A DNA stretch of 64,000 bases from Macrostomum hystrix (GCA_950097015.1 CATNEN010000038.1:18672001-18736000), one strand, 5' to 3'. Positions 45,161 through 56,512 are shown, counted from the first letter of the stretch. The notes: generated by a model not told the origin, from the sequence alone. Made by a program: numbers and translations.

Positions 45161-46095
45161 TCTATTTAACTAGATTTCACTGTCTGTAATGCGTTCAATT
45201 TAACTAGATTTCACTGTCTGTAATGCGTTCTATTTAACTAGATTTCACTGTCTGTAATGCATTCTATTTACCTAGTTTTCACTGTCTGTAATGCGTTCTA
45301 TTTAACTAGATTTCACTGTCTGTAATGCGTTCTATTTAACTAGATTTCACTGTCTGTAATGCGTTCTATTTAACTAGATTTCACTGTCTGTAATGCGTTC
45401 TATTTAACTAGATTTCACTGTCTGTAATGCGTTCTATTTAACTAGATTTCACTGTCTGTAATGCGTTCTATTTAACTAGATTTCACTGTCTGTAATGCGT
45501 TCTATTTACCCAGATTTCACTGTCTGTAATGCGTTCTATTTAACTAGATTTCACTGTCTGTAATGCGTTCTATTTAACTAGATTTCACTGTCTGTAATGC
45601 GTTCTATTTAACTAGATTTCACTGTCTGTAATGCGTTCTATTTAACTAGATTTCACTGTCTGTAATGCGTTCTATTTAACTAGATTTCACTGTCTGTAAT
45701 GCGTTCTATTTAACTAGATTTCACTGTCTGTAATGCGTTCTATTTAACTAGATTTCACTGTCTGTAATGCGTTCTATTTAACTAGATTTCAATGTCTGTA
45801 ATGTGTTTTTATACCCAGATTTCACTGTCTGTAATGCGTTCGATTTACCTAGTTTTCACTGTCTGTAATGCGTTCTATTTAACTAGATTTCACTGTCTGT
45901 AATGCGTTCTATTTAACTAGATTTCACTGTCTGTAATGCGTTCTATTTAACTAGATTTCACTGTCTTTAATGCGTTCTATTTAACTAGATTTCACTGTCT
46001 GTAATGCGTTCTATTTACCTAGATTTCACTGTCTGTAATGCGTTCTATTTAACTAGATTTCACTGTCTGTAATGCGTTCTATTTACCTAGATTTT
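45150..46095. repeat. Minisatellite, 34-bp unit, ~27 copies
   Basis: Ttctatttaactagatttca plus ctgtctgtaatgcg. Very homogeneous, with rare variants (tacctag, tacccag). Confidence 0.93.
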
Positions 46096-46885
46096 TGCGA
46101 GATGCCCGAATATAAATTGTATATATTCGGGTTCATATTAAAGCCAGTTCCACAGCTACTTTAACAGTCCTGTTTCATTTTGGCTACAAGTAGCTTTAAT
46201 CTAGCTTTGAGTTACATGCGATTAATTTTCCTTTGGATTGTGTAAAATGCATAGGCAGAGTCGGTTAAGTCCTTCTGTGGATGTAAGAAGACTCAATTCT
46301 GGGAATTGAAATTCAGTTTTTTTCCCCGAGACAGATCAGCTTCGGAATCGAGCCGCGTGCGATGCAGACAGACAGACAGGGTCGATTAGACAGCTCATCG
46401 AGTGGACCTTCGGTTGTGTAGACAGCACTGCATATAGCTGCTGCTGCCTGAAGTGCAATAATTAATCGATAATTGAAAAACCTACTGAATTATATAGAGG
46501 ATTTCTATGAGAAATTATTGGACACAGCGATACAGATACTAGTGCAACTGATAAGAAATCTGTGTATCTTCTTTACTGGAGAGAGTGGGAGTGTTTGGTG
46601 AGCTAGAGTCAGTTGGAGTAGGGATTTGATTAACTACAGTCAATCTGAGCATGAGCGGCTGTCAGATTATTTGAGAATTACTAAAGAGGCGAAATATATA
46701 TATAATGCCTTAAATCCTTAACTGCACTCTCATTAACCTCTGATAAGGCTAACATTCATTGTTACTATTTAATACTATTCATGTGCAAACAGAGTTCATT
46801 TTATTTATAAGTATTATTATGACAATCAGACATATTCCACTTATTCCCCTCATCTCCATATTTCTCTCACTCGCATTCCTCTCAC
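46096..46885. other. Intergenic AT-rich DNA
   Basis: A short gacagacagacag microsatellite near 46.37 kb; otherwise nothing recognised. Confidence 0.5.
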
Positions 46886-46889
46886 CTTT

Positions 46890-47680
46890 CTCTCACCTCT
46901 ATATTTCTCTCACCTCCACTTTCCTCTCACCCACCTTCCTCTCACCCACCTTCCTCTCACCTCTATATTTCTCTCACCTCCACTTTCCTCTCACCCACCT
47001 TCCTCTCACCCACCTTCCTCTCACCCACCTTCCTCTCACCCACCTTCCTCTCACCCACCTTCCTCTCACCCACCTTCCTCTCACCCACCTTCCTCTCACC
47101 CACCTTCCTCTCACCCACCTTCCTCTCACCCACCTTCCTCTCACCCACCTTCCTCTCACCCACCTTCCTCTCACCCACCTTCCTCTCACCCATCTTCCTC
47201 TCACCCATCTTTCTCTCACCAACCTTCCTCTCACCCATCTTTCTCTCACCCATCTTCCTCTCACCCACCTTCCTCTCACCCACCTTCCTCTCACCCACCT
47301 TCCTCTCACCCACCTTCCTCTCACCCATCTTTCTCTCACCCACCTTCCTCTCACCAACCTTCCTCTTACCCATCTTCCTCTTACCCACCTTCCTCTTACC
47401 CACCTTCCTCTTACCCACCTTCCTCTTACCCATCTTCCTCTTACCCATCTTCCTCTTACCCACCTTCCTCTTACCCACCTTCCTCTCATCCATCTTCCTC
47501 TCACCCATCTTTCTCTCACCCACCTTCCTCTCACCCACCTTCCTCTTACCCACCTTCCTCTTACCCACCTTCCTCTTACCCACCTTCCTCTTACCCACCT
47601 TCCTCTTACCCACCTTCCTCTCACCCACCTTCCTCTCATCCATCTTCCTCTTACCCATCTTTCTCTCACCAACCCACTCG
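46890..47680. repeat. Minisatellite, 15-bp unit, ~50 copies
   Basis: Ccaccttcctctcac with ctcttac variant blocks. The period keeps frames open on both strands (PLTHL, GERKV, RGRWV). Confidence 0.92.
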
Positions 47681-48059
47681 CGTTGAATTCGCGTTCTGCC
47701 TAAAAAATAGATTCCAGTTGTCAGTACAGGCTGATCAGCTTGCATGAAATCCCGAATGTTTATGCTCAAGCAGCGCTATTGTTCTCTTTCCCAGAGATCT
47801 GTTTTGACAAACCTAAATTGCTCTCAGAGCTATAGTCAGTCGCTCAAACATTCGTTTAATATTTTCCAACCCGTATTGTTGTGACACTGAGAATCAAAAT
47901 AATGCACTGTTATTCTGCTTTGTACTTTTGAAGCCAAGCGAAATTGTGTGACAGTAGGAATACTCAATAATATGTATTACTTAAGCATGTTACTCTTCTC
48001 AAATATCCCATTCTATTCCTCTCGTTTCTCTCATTCTACTCCCTTTATCAAATCCCAAA
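47681..48059. other. Intergenic unique DNA
   Basis: Nothing recognised. Confidence 0.5.
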
Positions 48060-48715
48060 TCGTATCCCTCAACGAGATCTCCGATTCTATCCCTCAGAAA
48101 TCTCCGATTCTATCCCTCAGAAATCTCCGATTCCATCCCTCAGAAATCTCCCATTTTATCCCTCAGAAATCTCCCATTCTATCCCTTAGAAATCTCCGAT
48201 TCTATCCCTTAGAAATCTCCGATTCCATCCCTCAGAAATCTCCCATTCTATCCCTCAGAAATCTCCGATTCTATCCCTCAGAAATCTCCGATTCCATCCC
48301 TCAGAAATCTCCCATTCTATCCCTCAGAAATCTCCCATTCTATCCCTCAGAAATCTCCCATACTATCCCTCAGAAATCTCCGATTCTGTCCCTCAGAAAT
48401 CTCCCATTCTATCTCTCAGAAATCTCCTATTCTGTCCCTCAGAAATCTCCGATTCCATCCCTCAGAAATGTCCGATTCTATCCCTCAGAAATCTCCTATT
48501 CTGTCCCTCAGAAATCTCCCATTCTATCCGTCAGAAATCTCCCATTCTATCCCTCAGAAATCTCCGATTCTGTCCCTCAGAAATCTCCCATTCTATCCCT
48601 CAGAAATCTCCGATTCCATCCCTCAGAAATCTCCCATTCTATCCCTTAGAAATCTCCGATTCTATCCCTCAGAAATCTCCCATTCTATCCCTTAGAAATG
48701 TCCCATTCTATCCCC
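48060..48715. repeat. Minisatellite, 23-bp unit
   Basis: About 28 copies of cagaaatctccgattctatc plus cct, with gat/cat and tct/tcc variants. Confidence 0.92.
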
Positions 48716-49364
48716 CGGCACTCTCCTCTTCTATCCGTCAATCGAAAGTTTCATTCTTTCCACTCAGTCAAGCATATTCCCCTCTTTTTTGTCTTCCCTT
48801 CTATCATTACCCGAAATCACTAATATCAAATTACGCATCTCAAATCGCGTCAATTATCTTGCTTCCGATTCGAACTGCCAAAATATGGGAAGAAATCAAG
48901 TATCAGATTTCTCCTATACTCAACCAGCTTTGGTCACAGAGATATGCCAAATTAGGTAAGGGGCGTGTTTTCAACTGTACATTATTATATTAAATTCTAT
49001 ATTCCAGTTTAGTCGACTGTGTCTTGTGTAGTACAATTCTGTTTTTTGCATTCTCATCCATTTTTAAGTGAGAATAATTTCGCTGTCAGCCATATTATCC
49101 CAGGTTTTCCATAAATGGCAATCTCGATGCAGTGCAGCCCTGCAGTCGATTGCCCCGCTTAGAAGCGAGAGTACAAATAACAATGAGTACGCTCACACTA
49201 ACTCACGACTTCTCACACCGGAGCAGACTGATGCAGGCAGCCACTTCACAAAAATGCTGCATAAATTCATTCTGCAATCCAAACCAACATGCCATCAAGT
49301 ATACGAGAAATGTACTAATCCTAGGAATGCTTCTACATTCTCCCTTTCCATTATTTATCTAAAT
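48716..49364. other. Intergenic unique DNA
   Basis: An open frame across 49.07-49.36 kb has no ATG start and no family resemblance, so no gene is called. Confidence 0.5.
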
Positions 49365-49520
49365 CTCAGTATCTACCTCTCAGTATCTACATTTGTCTAC
49401 CTCTCAGTATCTACATTTGTCTACCTCTCAGTATCTACATTTGTCTACCTCTCAGTATCTACATTTGTCTACCTCTCAGTATCTACCTCTCAGTATCTAC
49501 CTCTCAGTATCTACCTCCCA
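49365..49520. repeat. Minisatellite, 24-bp unit
   Basis: Ctctcagtatctacatttgt plus ctac, five to six units. It passes directly into the next array. Confidence 0.85.
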
Positions 49521-49524
49521 ATAC

Positions 49525-50287
49525 CAAGGAATCGGGATCAAGGAATCGGGATCAAGGGATCGGCATCAAGGGATCGGGATCAAGGGATTGGGATCAAGAG
49601 ATTGGGATCAAGGGATTGGGATCAAGGGATCAGGATCAAGGGATCGGGATCAAGGGATTGGGATCAAGGGATCAGGATCAAGGGATCGGGATCAAGGGAT
49701 TGGGATCAAGGGATTGGGATCAAGGGATTGGGATGAAGGGATTGGGATCAGGGGATTGTGATCAAGGGATCGGGATCAAGGGATCGGGATCAAGGTATCG
49801 GGATCAAGGGATTGGGATCAAGGGATCGGGATCAAGGGATCGGGATCAAGGGATTGGGATCAAGGGATTGGGATCAAGGGATTGGGATCAAGGGATCGGG
49901 ATCAAGGGATCGGGATCAAGGGATTGGGATCAAGGGATTGGGATCAAGGGATTGGGATCAAGGGATTGGGATCAGGGGATTCGGATCAAGGGATCGGGAT
50001 CAAGGGATCGGGATCAAGGTATCGGGATCAAGGGATTGGGATCAAGGGATTGGGATCAAGGGATTGGGATCAAGTGATCGGGATCAAGGTATCAGGATCA
50101 AGGGAACGGGATCAAGGGATCGGGATCAAGGAATTTGGATCAAGGGATCGGCATCAAGGTATCAGGATCAAGGTATCTGGATCAAGGGATTGGGATCAAG
50201 GGATTGGTATCAGGGGATTGGGATCAAGGGATCGGGATCAAAGGATCGGGATCAAGGGATCGGGATCAAGGAATCGGGAATCAAGGG
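49525..50287. repeat. Minisatellite, 14-bp unit
   Basis: About 54 copies of ggatcaagggat(t/c)g. Higher-order blocks recur (49.75-49.83 versus 49.98-50.04 kb). It ends exactly at the truncated tail of SINE family A copy 3. Confidence 0.92.
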
Positions 50288-50872
50288 ATCGGCTGACTCC
50301 TGAGCACACACGCACACACAGATACTGTACGCAGACACACGCACACACAGATACTGTACGCAGACACACGCACACACAGATAATGTACGCAGACACACGC
50401 ACACACAGATACTGTACGCAGACACACGCACACACAGATACTGTACGCAGACACACGCACACACAGATAATGTACGCAGACACACGCACACACAGATACT
50501 GTACGCAGACACACGCACACACAGATACTGTACGCAGACACACGCACACACAGATACTGTACGCAGACACACGCACACACAGATACTGTACGCAGACACA
50601 CGCACACACAGATACTGTACGCAGACACACGCACACACAGATACTGTACGCAGACACACGCACACACAGGTTTATACATCTGCCCTGACTTTCTCATCGT
50701 CAGGCAGTGTACATTTCACTGTGCCTTGCAGGTTGGCCCTCAAGGGTGTAACTTGCACCACAATCGCCAAGCCTTCTCTCCCAAATAAATGTGGCCTCGC
50801 CGTGGAATTGAACTTAAGAACCGTGGTTCGAGAGACAAACGCGTTAACCGATCTGCCACCGACCCCCAAAAA
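50288..50872 (-). mobile_element. tRNA-derived SINE, family A copy 3, interrupted by an internal 29-bp array
   Basis: The minus-strand head is at 50790-50870 and the body matches copy 1 (tttctcatcgtcaggcagtg, tgactcctgagcacac). Copy 1 has only a short CA-rich link between gactcctgagcacac and the 'catctgccc' segment. Here that link is replaced by about 360 bp of tandem 29-bp units (50310-50668). The left end abuts a 14-bp-unit array. Confidence 0.8.
50310..50668. repeat. Minisatellite, 29-bp unit, inside a SINE
   Basis: About 12 copies of acacacgcacacacagatac plus tgtacgcag, with rare taatgtacg variants. SINE sequence flanks both sides. Confidence 0.93.
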
Positions 50873-51575
50873 CTTCTAAGAAGAAAGATTTTAAATTCTA
50901 CATATTATCCCCCACTTTTTTTGCTTGCTCTACTTAAAGTAGTCGTTCGCGTATTTTTTAAATTGATTGTTAAGGTGTTGAAATATCGAGGGGACAACGT
51001 GAATATGTACCTGTAAAATAGATTAGATACAAATTTTAACCAAAGGGGTTTGGAAGATGTCAATTACTCGTACATTAAAATATATCTGGCACACTTTATC
51101 CAGACTTTTTGCAATGCTAAAAATAGCGCCTAGAATATAATGCGACATCACGATCTAAAAAAGCATTGCCAATTTGAAATAATTAAATAAATGAAACCGA
51201 AATCTCTGGCAATGCGACTGGGAGAATAATTAGTTCTTGTTTCAGACGAGAAATAATGATCTCATTATAACGATCTCTTCTTTTCGTCCTAAAGAGAAAA
51301 AGACACACTCGCTCAAGAAAATGCTTATCAAACGCTTCATAAAGCGAAATCAATGACTCCCTTAGATTATTTTGACTAATGAGAACTGCAGTTATTCAAT
51401 ATTGGACTATCTTGGTAGTCAGGCCTACCCTGGCTAGGCCTATTTGAAGCTTATATCTATAACCAATCGATTTTAACAGAAAAGGAATGACTCATTGATA
51501 AACGACGCAGGGATTTGATAAAGATTAGATAAGATGAGAGTATTAGGTGAAGAAACCTGACGTGTATGAGATTAG
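50873..51575. other. Intergenic AT-rich DNA
   Basis: Nothing recognised. Confidence 0.5.
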
Positions 51576-51577
51576 AT

Positions 51578-51976
51578 TTAAGTATGAGAGTAGATAATAG
51601 AGCTATGAGGTTAGAGTTAGGTATGAGAGTAGATAATAGAGCTATGAGGTTAGAGTTAGGTATGAGAGTAGATAATAGAGCTATGAGGTTAGAGTTAGGT
51701 ATGAGAGTAGATAATAGAGCTATGAGGTTAGAGTTAGGTATGAGAGTAGATAATAAAGCTATGAGGTTAGAGTTAGGTATGAGAGTAGATAATAGAGCTA
51801 TGAGGTTAGAGTTAGGTATGAGAGTAGATAATAGAGCTATGAGGTTAGAGTTAGGTATGAGAGTAGATAATAGAGCTATGAGGTTAGAGTTAGGTATGAG
51901 AGTAGATAATAGAGCTATGAGGTTAGAGTTAGGTATGAGAGTAGATAATAGAGCTATGAGGTTAGAGTTAGGTATG
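51578..51976. repeat. Minisatellite, 39-bp unit, ~10 nearly identical copies
   Basis: Gagagtagataatagagcta plus tgaggttagagttaggtat. I see only one variant base (aataaagc near 51.75 kb) over about 400 bp. Confidence 0.94.
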
Positions 51977-52390
51977 TGATGCAATATAAATGAAATGAAA
52001 ATAGGTGTTAATTGTAGTAGGAGTGGATATGACAGTGCATATGACAAGACATATTGGCGCTAGAAATGTGTGTTTTAGCATATAAAAAAGTAAGAAAAAG
52101 CTTCAATTGAAGCTGATTTCGTAGAATTTTCTTGAAAAATCCCATTCTGGCTCCTATTGCTGTTCTCGACTGACCCTCTTATTATGTATATTTTTGTCGC
52201 TCAATCTAGAAATCATGCGAAGCAGCAAAAAAATTATTACGTAATCTTTCAAGCGGCCTAGGTGACATGAGTTGAGCTTGACTAATAAAATGTAATGCTA
52301 ATATACAAGTAAGTAAAAAAATAAAATATGTTTTACCAACACACCTATCTGTCGGACTTAATGGGTCACTAAATCTACTTCAATAAATTC
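51977..52390. other. Intergenic AT-rich DNA
   Basis: Nothing recognised; no minus-strand AATAAA found here for the peptidase gene. Confidence 0.5.
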
Positions 52391-52419
52391 AATGAGGATT
52401 CGGATGAGGGCTGATATCA

Positions 52420-53203
52420 TGATGAGGGCAGGGATTGGGATCAAGATGAGGATTGAGATTGGGATTGGGATTTGTATCAGGAACAGGAATGGAATCAGGA
52501 TTTGGATCGGGATCCCGATTTGGATTGCGATCAGGATTTGGATTGGGATTGAGATTTGATTCTGATTGATATCAGGATTGGGATTCGGTTTCGGATTGGG
52601 ATTGGGATTGGGATCAGGATTGGGATTCGGTTTCGGATTGGGATTGGGATCAGGATTGGGATCGGGATTTTGATTGCGATCAGGATTGGGATTGCGATTT
52701 GGATTTGGATTGGGATCAGGATTGGGATCAGGATTGGGATCAGGATTGGGATTGGGATCAGGATTGGGAACAGGATTGGGATCGGGATTGGGATTGGGAT
52801 TTGGATCACGATTGGGATAGGGTTTGGGTTTGGGATTAGTATTGTGATCAGTATTGTGATCAGGATTGGGATCAGGATTGGGATTTGGTTTCGGATCAGG
52901 ATTGTGATTGGGATCAGGATTGGGATCGGGATTGTGATTGGGATCAGGATTGGGGTCAGGATTGGGATCAGGATTGGGATTGGGTTTGGGATCAGGATTG
53001 GGATCGGGATTGTGATTGGGATCAGGATTGGGGTCAGGATTGGGATCAGGATTGGGATTGGGTTTGGGATCAGGATTGGGATTGGGATCAGGATTTGGAT
53101 AGGGTTTGCGATTGGGATCAGGATTAGGATAGGGTTTGGTATTGGGATCAGGATTGGGATCAGGATCGGGATTGGGATTGAGATTGAGATTGGGATTGGG
53201 CAA
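52420..53203. repeat. Hexamer/dodecamer array (GGATTG / GGATCA)
   Basis: Built from gggattgggatcaggattgg with many hexamer variants. Minus-strand translation gives (NPDPNP)n without stops for 281 codons. It ends about 35 bp from the M13 peptidase stop codon, so it is probably in that gene's 3' UTR. Confidence 0.9.
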
Positions 53204-53236
53204 GAAAGCAGCAGGATTCCGATCGAGTCAGCCGAA

Positions 53237-55546
53237 CTACCAGAACATGCACTTTCTCTTTGGATTCATCGGCGAACCCTTCGGACAGCCGAAGGCGTCA
53301 GCGAAGTGCGGTGATTGCCGGGCGACCCCCAGAACTCGCCGCCGATTCGAGCTGTGCGTGGCGGCAGAGCTGCCGAAGACCAGTTGGATTGCTTTGACGT
53401 CGGCTTTGGCGCACCAGGACTGCGCCAGCTGAACAAAGAACAGCTGCTTGTTGGTGAGGCCCGAGACAATGCCAGGCAGAGACGGCGCCGCTTCAATGTC
53501 GCCATCCGTGGCCGTCAGCAGACCGCGGTAGGCGGCCGATTCGCCGATGACGTCGGCGACGTCGTTGCTGAGGCTGCCGAAGCCGCCGGAGCTGGAGTCC
53601 GGCAGAGTCAGGTAGTCCTCGTGGACGCACTTCATTCGCTTCAGATAGCCGACCTCGGTGGCCGAGTCCCAGATATGCCCCACGGCGCCGTCCTTGCTGA
53701 GCGTGTGACCGTAGGCGTCGAAGGCGTGCCCGATCTCGTGTCCGGCGATGAAGCCGAGGCCGGCCAGATTGGCGTACACCGGGTAGCCCGGGTGGTACAT
53801 CGGCGGCTGCAGCAGAGCCAGCGGGAAGATCACCCGATTCTCCCTGAAATAATTGTACGCGTTCACCACCAGAGTGTTGAGAGTGGCGAACACAGACGCG
53901 GTGAAGTTCGGCGTCAAAGCCTGCAGGGCGCGCGCCTGATAGGCGCATAGGGCTGCCAGGTAGAGAGAAGCAAAGTCGGCGTCAGTTGTTGAGGCCGCGT
54001 GCCGAGCAATGCACGGAGCGTGCAGCCGTCTGAGCTCCTCCGGCGGTAGTTCGTCAAAGCCGATGGCCTGCCGCACAGCCAGAATCTTCTCGGCCACCTG
54101 CAGGCGACTCTGGACGGACAGCCAGTTGGCTGAATTCTGGGCCGCGTTGGCGGAGGCCGCCTTGACCCAGCCGATCAGATGGTGGACGCTGGAGAAGTCC
54201 TCAGGCAGGTAGGCTAGCCGGTACATGCGCTCGACCAGCGGTTGCAGCAGCCGCCGGCTCAATCGAAGACACTCGCGAGCCACCGCCGCTCCAACCGGAG
54301 GTCGGGAGACGAGGCGGTCATCCTCCGCGACTGTCGGGCCGCTGTCCGCTGCTTCGTCTTGCTTGGCTAGCATTGCCGACAGCTCGGGCGGCAGGAAGAC
54401 TCGAAATCGAAGGAGCCAATCGAATACCAGCAGCGCTTGGACGTCTGATCTTTGTTTGCTGCTGATCTGCGATCGAACTTTTCCGAGCAGTCTCAGCAGC
54501 GACTGCGTCTGCTGGAAGTTCTTCACAAGAACAATGGCATCGTCGTCTAAACTGGCACCGCTCATGGACATCAACTCGTCGAAGAAGATTCCCCAACGGA
54601 AGCCACCGAATGAAGAGTCGTGCTTGAGCTCTCTGACACTTCGAGTCACGTGCTCATCAGTACCGTTCGGCACGCTAGCGATCAGCTGCTGGGTGAGTGG
54701 CACGAGCTGGCTAACAGTCTTGTCTGGTTGCAGGGCAGCTACAAGTGCCGGGCTGAGTCGCATTGTGAGCTGAGAGAGATGCTCCAGAGCACTTGAATGT
54801 ACCCGGCTCCAGATGAGCGCCTCGTTGAAGTTGGCGCCGATGCCAACCCGCGTCTGGTCTCTCGGTGGCGTGCTGGGCTGATGGTCTCGCAGGACACTGT
54901 CGACTAAGGAGTCCGAAACGCTGACGCGAAAGATGCCACCAGCGCCTGAGCTGGCGATGCGAGCCAGCAGCAGCTCGGGCCAGACTTCCGTCTCATTGTC
55001 GAGGTTCATGAGCAAATTTCCTAGCATCGAATCGACGAAAAGTACGGACGAAGCTGTCGAGTCAACGCCAGATCCTGACGAAGCGGGCTGCCACCAAGCC
55101 TGGCACTGACTATAGAATGACTGTGCAAAGCTGTACGCAACCTCCAGTTGCGAGTCTGCAGACGTCGCTGTCGTCGGGATGGTCAACACTTCGTGCAATC
55201 TATCGAGCACTTCGTATCGCATAGCGGTCATTGTCTCGACAAAGTTGACGCCCCGCAGGTTGACGCCGTCCTCCTGGAACTTGTAGTGCGCGTGGCGCGC
55301 AAAGCTGCCGCAGGCGTACTCGTAGAAGTCCTGGCACGGGTCGGCAGTCAGGTTGATGCTCTTCGACATTGAAGCACCGAGGGCTACGCATTCAGGCGTC
55401 TGGCACACCTGCCTGGCCTGCGGCGAGGTTTCCAAGCACCGTCGTGCCATCACAGCTAGGTAAGCAACGGCGCAGCAGCAGATTAACAGGAGCGCTGAAG
55501 TTGCAAGCAGCCCAGCCCGGTAAGTCTTCAGCCGTGTTGACGGCAT
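53237..55546 (-). CDS. M13-family zinc metallopeptidase, neprilysin/ECE-like, single exon (769 aa)
   Basis: One uninterrupted frame runs from ATG (55544-55546) to TAG (53237-53239). The open frame extends 12 codons further upstream but has no ATG there. It encodes a type II membrane protein: short cytoplasmic N-terminus, signal anchor at about 11-33, then the ectodomain. M13 hallmarks are present: CQTPECV, DPCQDFYEYACGSF, the substrate-binding VNAYN, the zinc motif HEIGH (His603, Glu604, His607), third zinc ligand Glu669 in IGESAAYRG, and the family ending GCPKGSPMNP...CMFW. Members cleave small peptides such as neuropeptides at the cell surface. Oddities: the Asp that supports the zinc-binding His in ExxxD is Tyr673, and the DVH motif near the C-terminus reads ATH. 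Catalysis may be altered. The gene has no introns, unlike its neighbours. An acceptor-like tttgcacag lies about 20 bases before the ATG. A hexamer-based array starts about 35 bp after the stop. Confidence 0.93.
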   Translation of the reverse strand: MPSTRLKTYRAGLLATSALLLICCCAVAYLAVMARRCLETSPQARQVCQTPECVALGASMSKSINLTADPCQDFYEYACGSFARHAHYKFQEDGVNLRGVNFVETMTAMRYEVLDRLHEVLTIPTTATSADSQLEVAYSFAQSFYSQCQAWWQPASSGSGVDSTASSVLFVDSMLGNLLMNLDNETEVWPELLLARIASSGAGGIFRVSVSDSLVDSVLRDHQPSTPPRDQTRVGIGANFNEALIWSRVHSSALEHLSQLTMRLSPALVAALQPDKTVSQLVPLTQQLIASVPNGTDEHVTRSVRELKHDSSFGGFRWGIFFDELMSMSGASLDDDAIVLVKNFQQTQSLLRLLGKVRSQISSKQRSDVQALLVFDWLLRFRVFLPPELSAMLAKQDEAADSGPTVAEDDRLVSRPPVGAAVARECLRLSRRLLQPLVERMYRLAYLPEDFSSVHHLIGWVKAASANAAQNSANWLSVQSRLQVAEKILAVRQAIGFDELPPEELRRLHAPCIARHAASTTDADFASLYLAALCAYQARALQALTPNFTASVFATLNTLVVNAYNYFRENRVIFPLALLQPPMYHPGYPVYANLAGLGFIAGHEIGHAFDAYGHTLSKDGAVGHIWDSATEVGYLKRMKCVHEDYLTLPDSSSGGFGSLSNDVADVIGESAAYRGLLTATDGDIEAAPSLPGIVSGLTNKQLFFVQLAQSWCAKADVKAIQLVFGSSAATHSSNRRRVLGVARQSPHFADAFGCPKGSPMNPKRKCMFW

Positions 55547-56000
55547 AGCTGCCTGTGTTGCTAGCCGCTGTGCAAAATACAAATGAGGAAATAGACTGCT
55601 TCACGCAACTTTTACGTTTAGTGGCGTCCATGTAGCCGGTTGCAGCTGGTTGCCTTGGAGGGCAGTTAGGGTTCGGTAAGTGAAGCGCTACGCATTGTGT
55701 ATTATTGCTGGGCCTGGCCCCGTCCTCTTTGAAAAGTTCGAGAATTGGTTGGGGTTGGGATAAACTTCCTTCCAGTCATGGACCAGGCATTCCTAACTGA
55801 TGTATTTCTCCCCCGCGCGCCACAGGGGAGATCAGGCAGCATGTTCTCTAAGAATGTTTCCCCTGCAGCAGTAAGCATCTTTAGTGTGCGCGCTTGTCAG
55901 TGAACGGGTGTACAGGCGCATTGTTAAATGCGTGCATCAACATTTACTAGCAACTTCTGAGGATATCGAAATAAGAATGAAAATCGTAACGTTCGATTTT
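55547..56000. other. 5' flank of the M13 peptidase gene
   Basis: Unique sequence. An acceptor-like tttgcacag (minus strand) lies near 55567; no clear TATA element was found. Confidence 0.4.
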
Positions 56001-56004
56001 GAGC

Positions 56005-56512
56005 GGGTGGGATGAGACACGATGGGATTGGACAGGATGGGATGGGACAGGATGGGACGGGATAGGATGATATAGGACAGGATGGGATGGGACAGGATGG
56101 GATGGGACAGGATGGGATAGGACAGGATGACAAAGGACAGGATGGGATGAGACAGGATAGGATGGGACATTATAGGATTGGACAGGATAGGATGGGACAG
56201 GATGGGATGGGACAGGATAGGATGGGACAGGATGGGATGGGACATGATAGGGTGGGAGAGCATGGGATGGGACTGGATGGGAGTGGACAGGATGGGATGG
56301 GACAGGATAGGATGGGAAATGATAGGATGGGACAGGATGGGATAAAACAGGATGGGATGGGACAGTATGGGATAAAACAGGATGGGATGGGACAGTATGG
56401 GACGGGACAGGATGGGATAAAACAGGATGGGATGGGGCAGTATGGGACGGGACAGGATGGGATAAAACAGGATGGGATGGGACAGTATGGGATAAAACAG
56501 GATGGGATCCTG
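56005..56512. repeat. Minisatellite, 15-bp unit
   Basis: About 34 copies of gggacaggatgggat. Later units carry gataaaacaggatggg in a 30/45-bp higher-order pattern. Confidence 0.92.

Noticed and set aside
46890-47700. Leu/His/Pro and Arg/Gly/Lys-Val repeat frames of 232-314 codons on both strands
   Set aside because: Products of the 15-bp array. Comparable frames over 9.05-10.15, 40.8-42.0, 52.4-53.2, 56.0-56.5, 57.2-58.3 and 59.1-60.0 kb are rejected for the same reason.
49068-49360. Open frame preceding the 24-bp array at 49.4 kb
   Set aside because: No ATG start, no recognisable domain, and it runs into repeat sequence.
53266-53950. Overlapping frames on both strands of the peptidase gene
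   Set aside because: Shadows of a GC-rich real coding region; no motifs of their own.
55547-55582. N-terminal extension of the M13 peptidase by 12 codons
   Set aside because: The extra codons begin at TTG and include an acceptor-like site just upstream; the first ATG (55546) gives a normal type II N-terminus.
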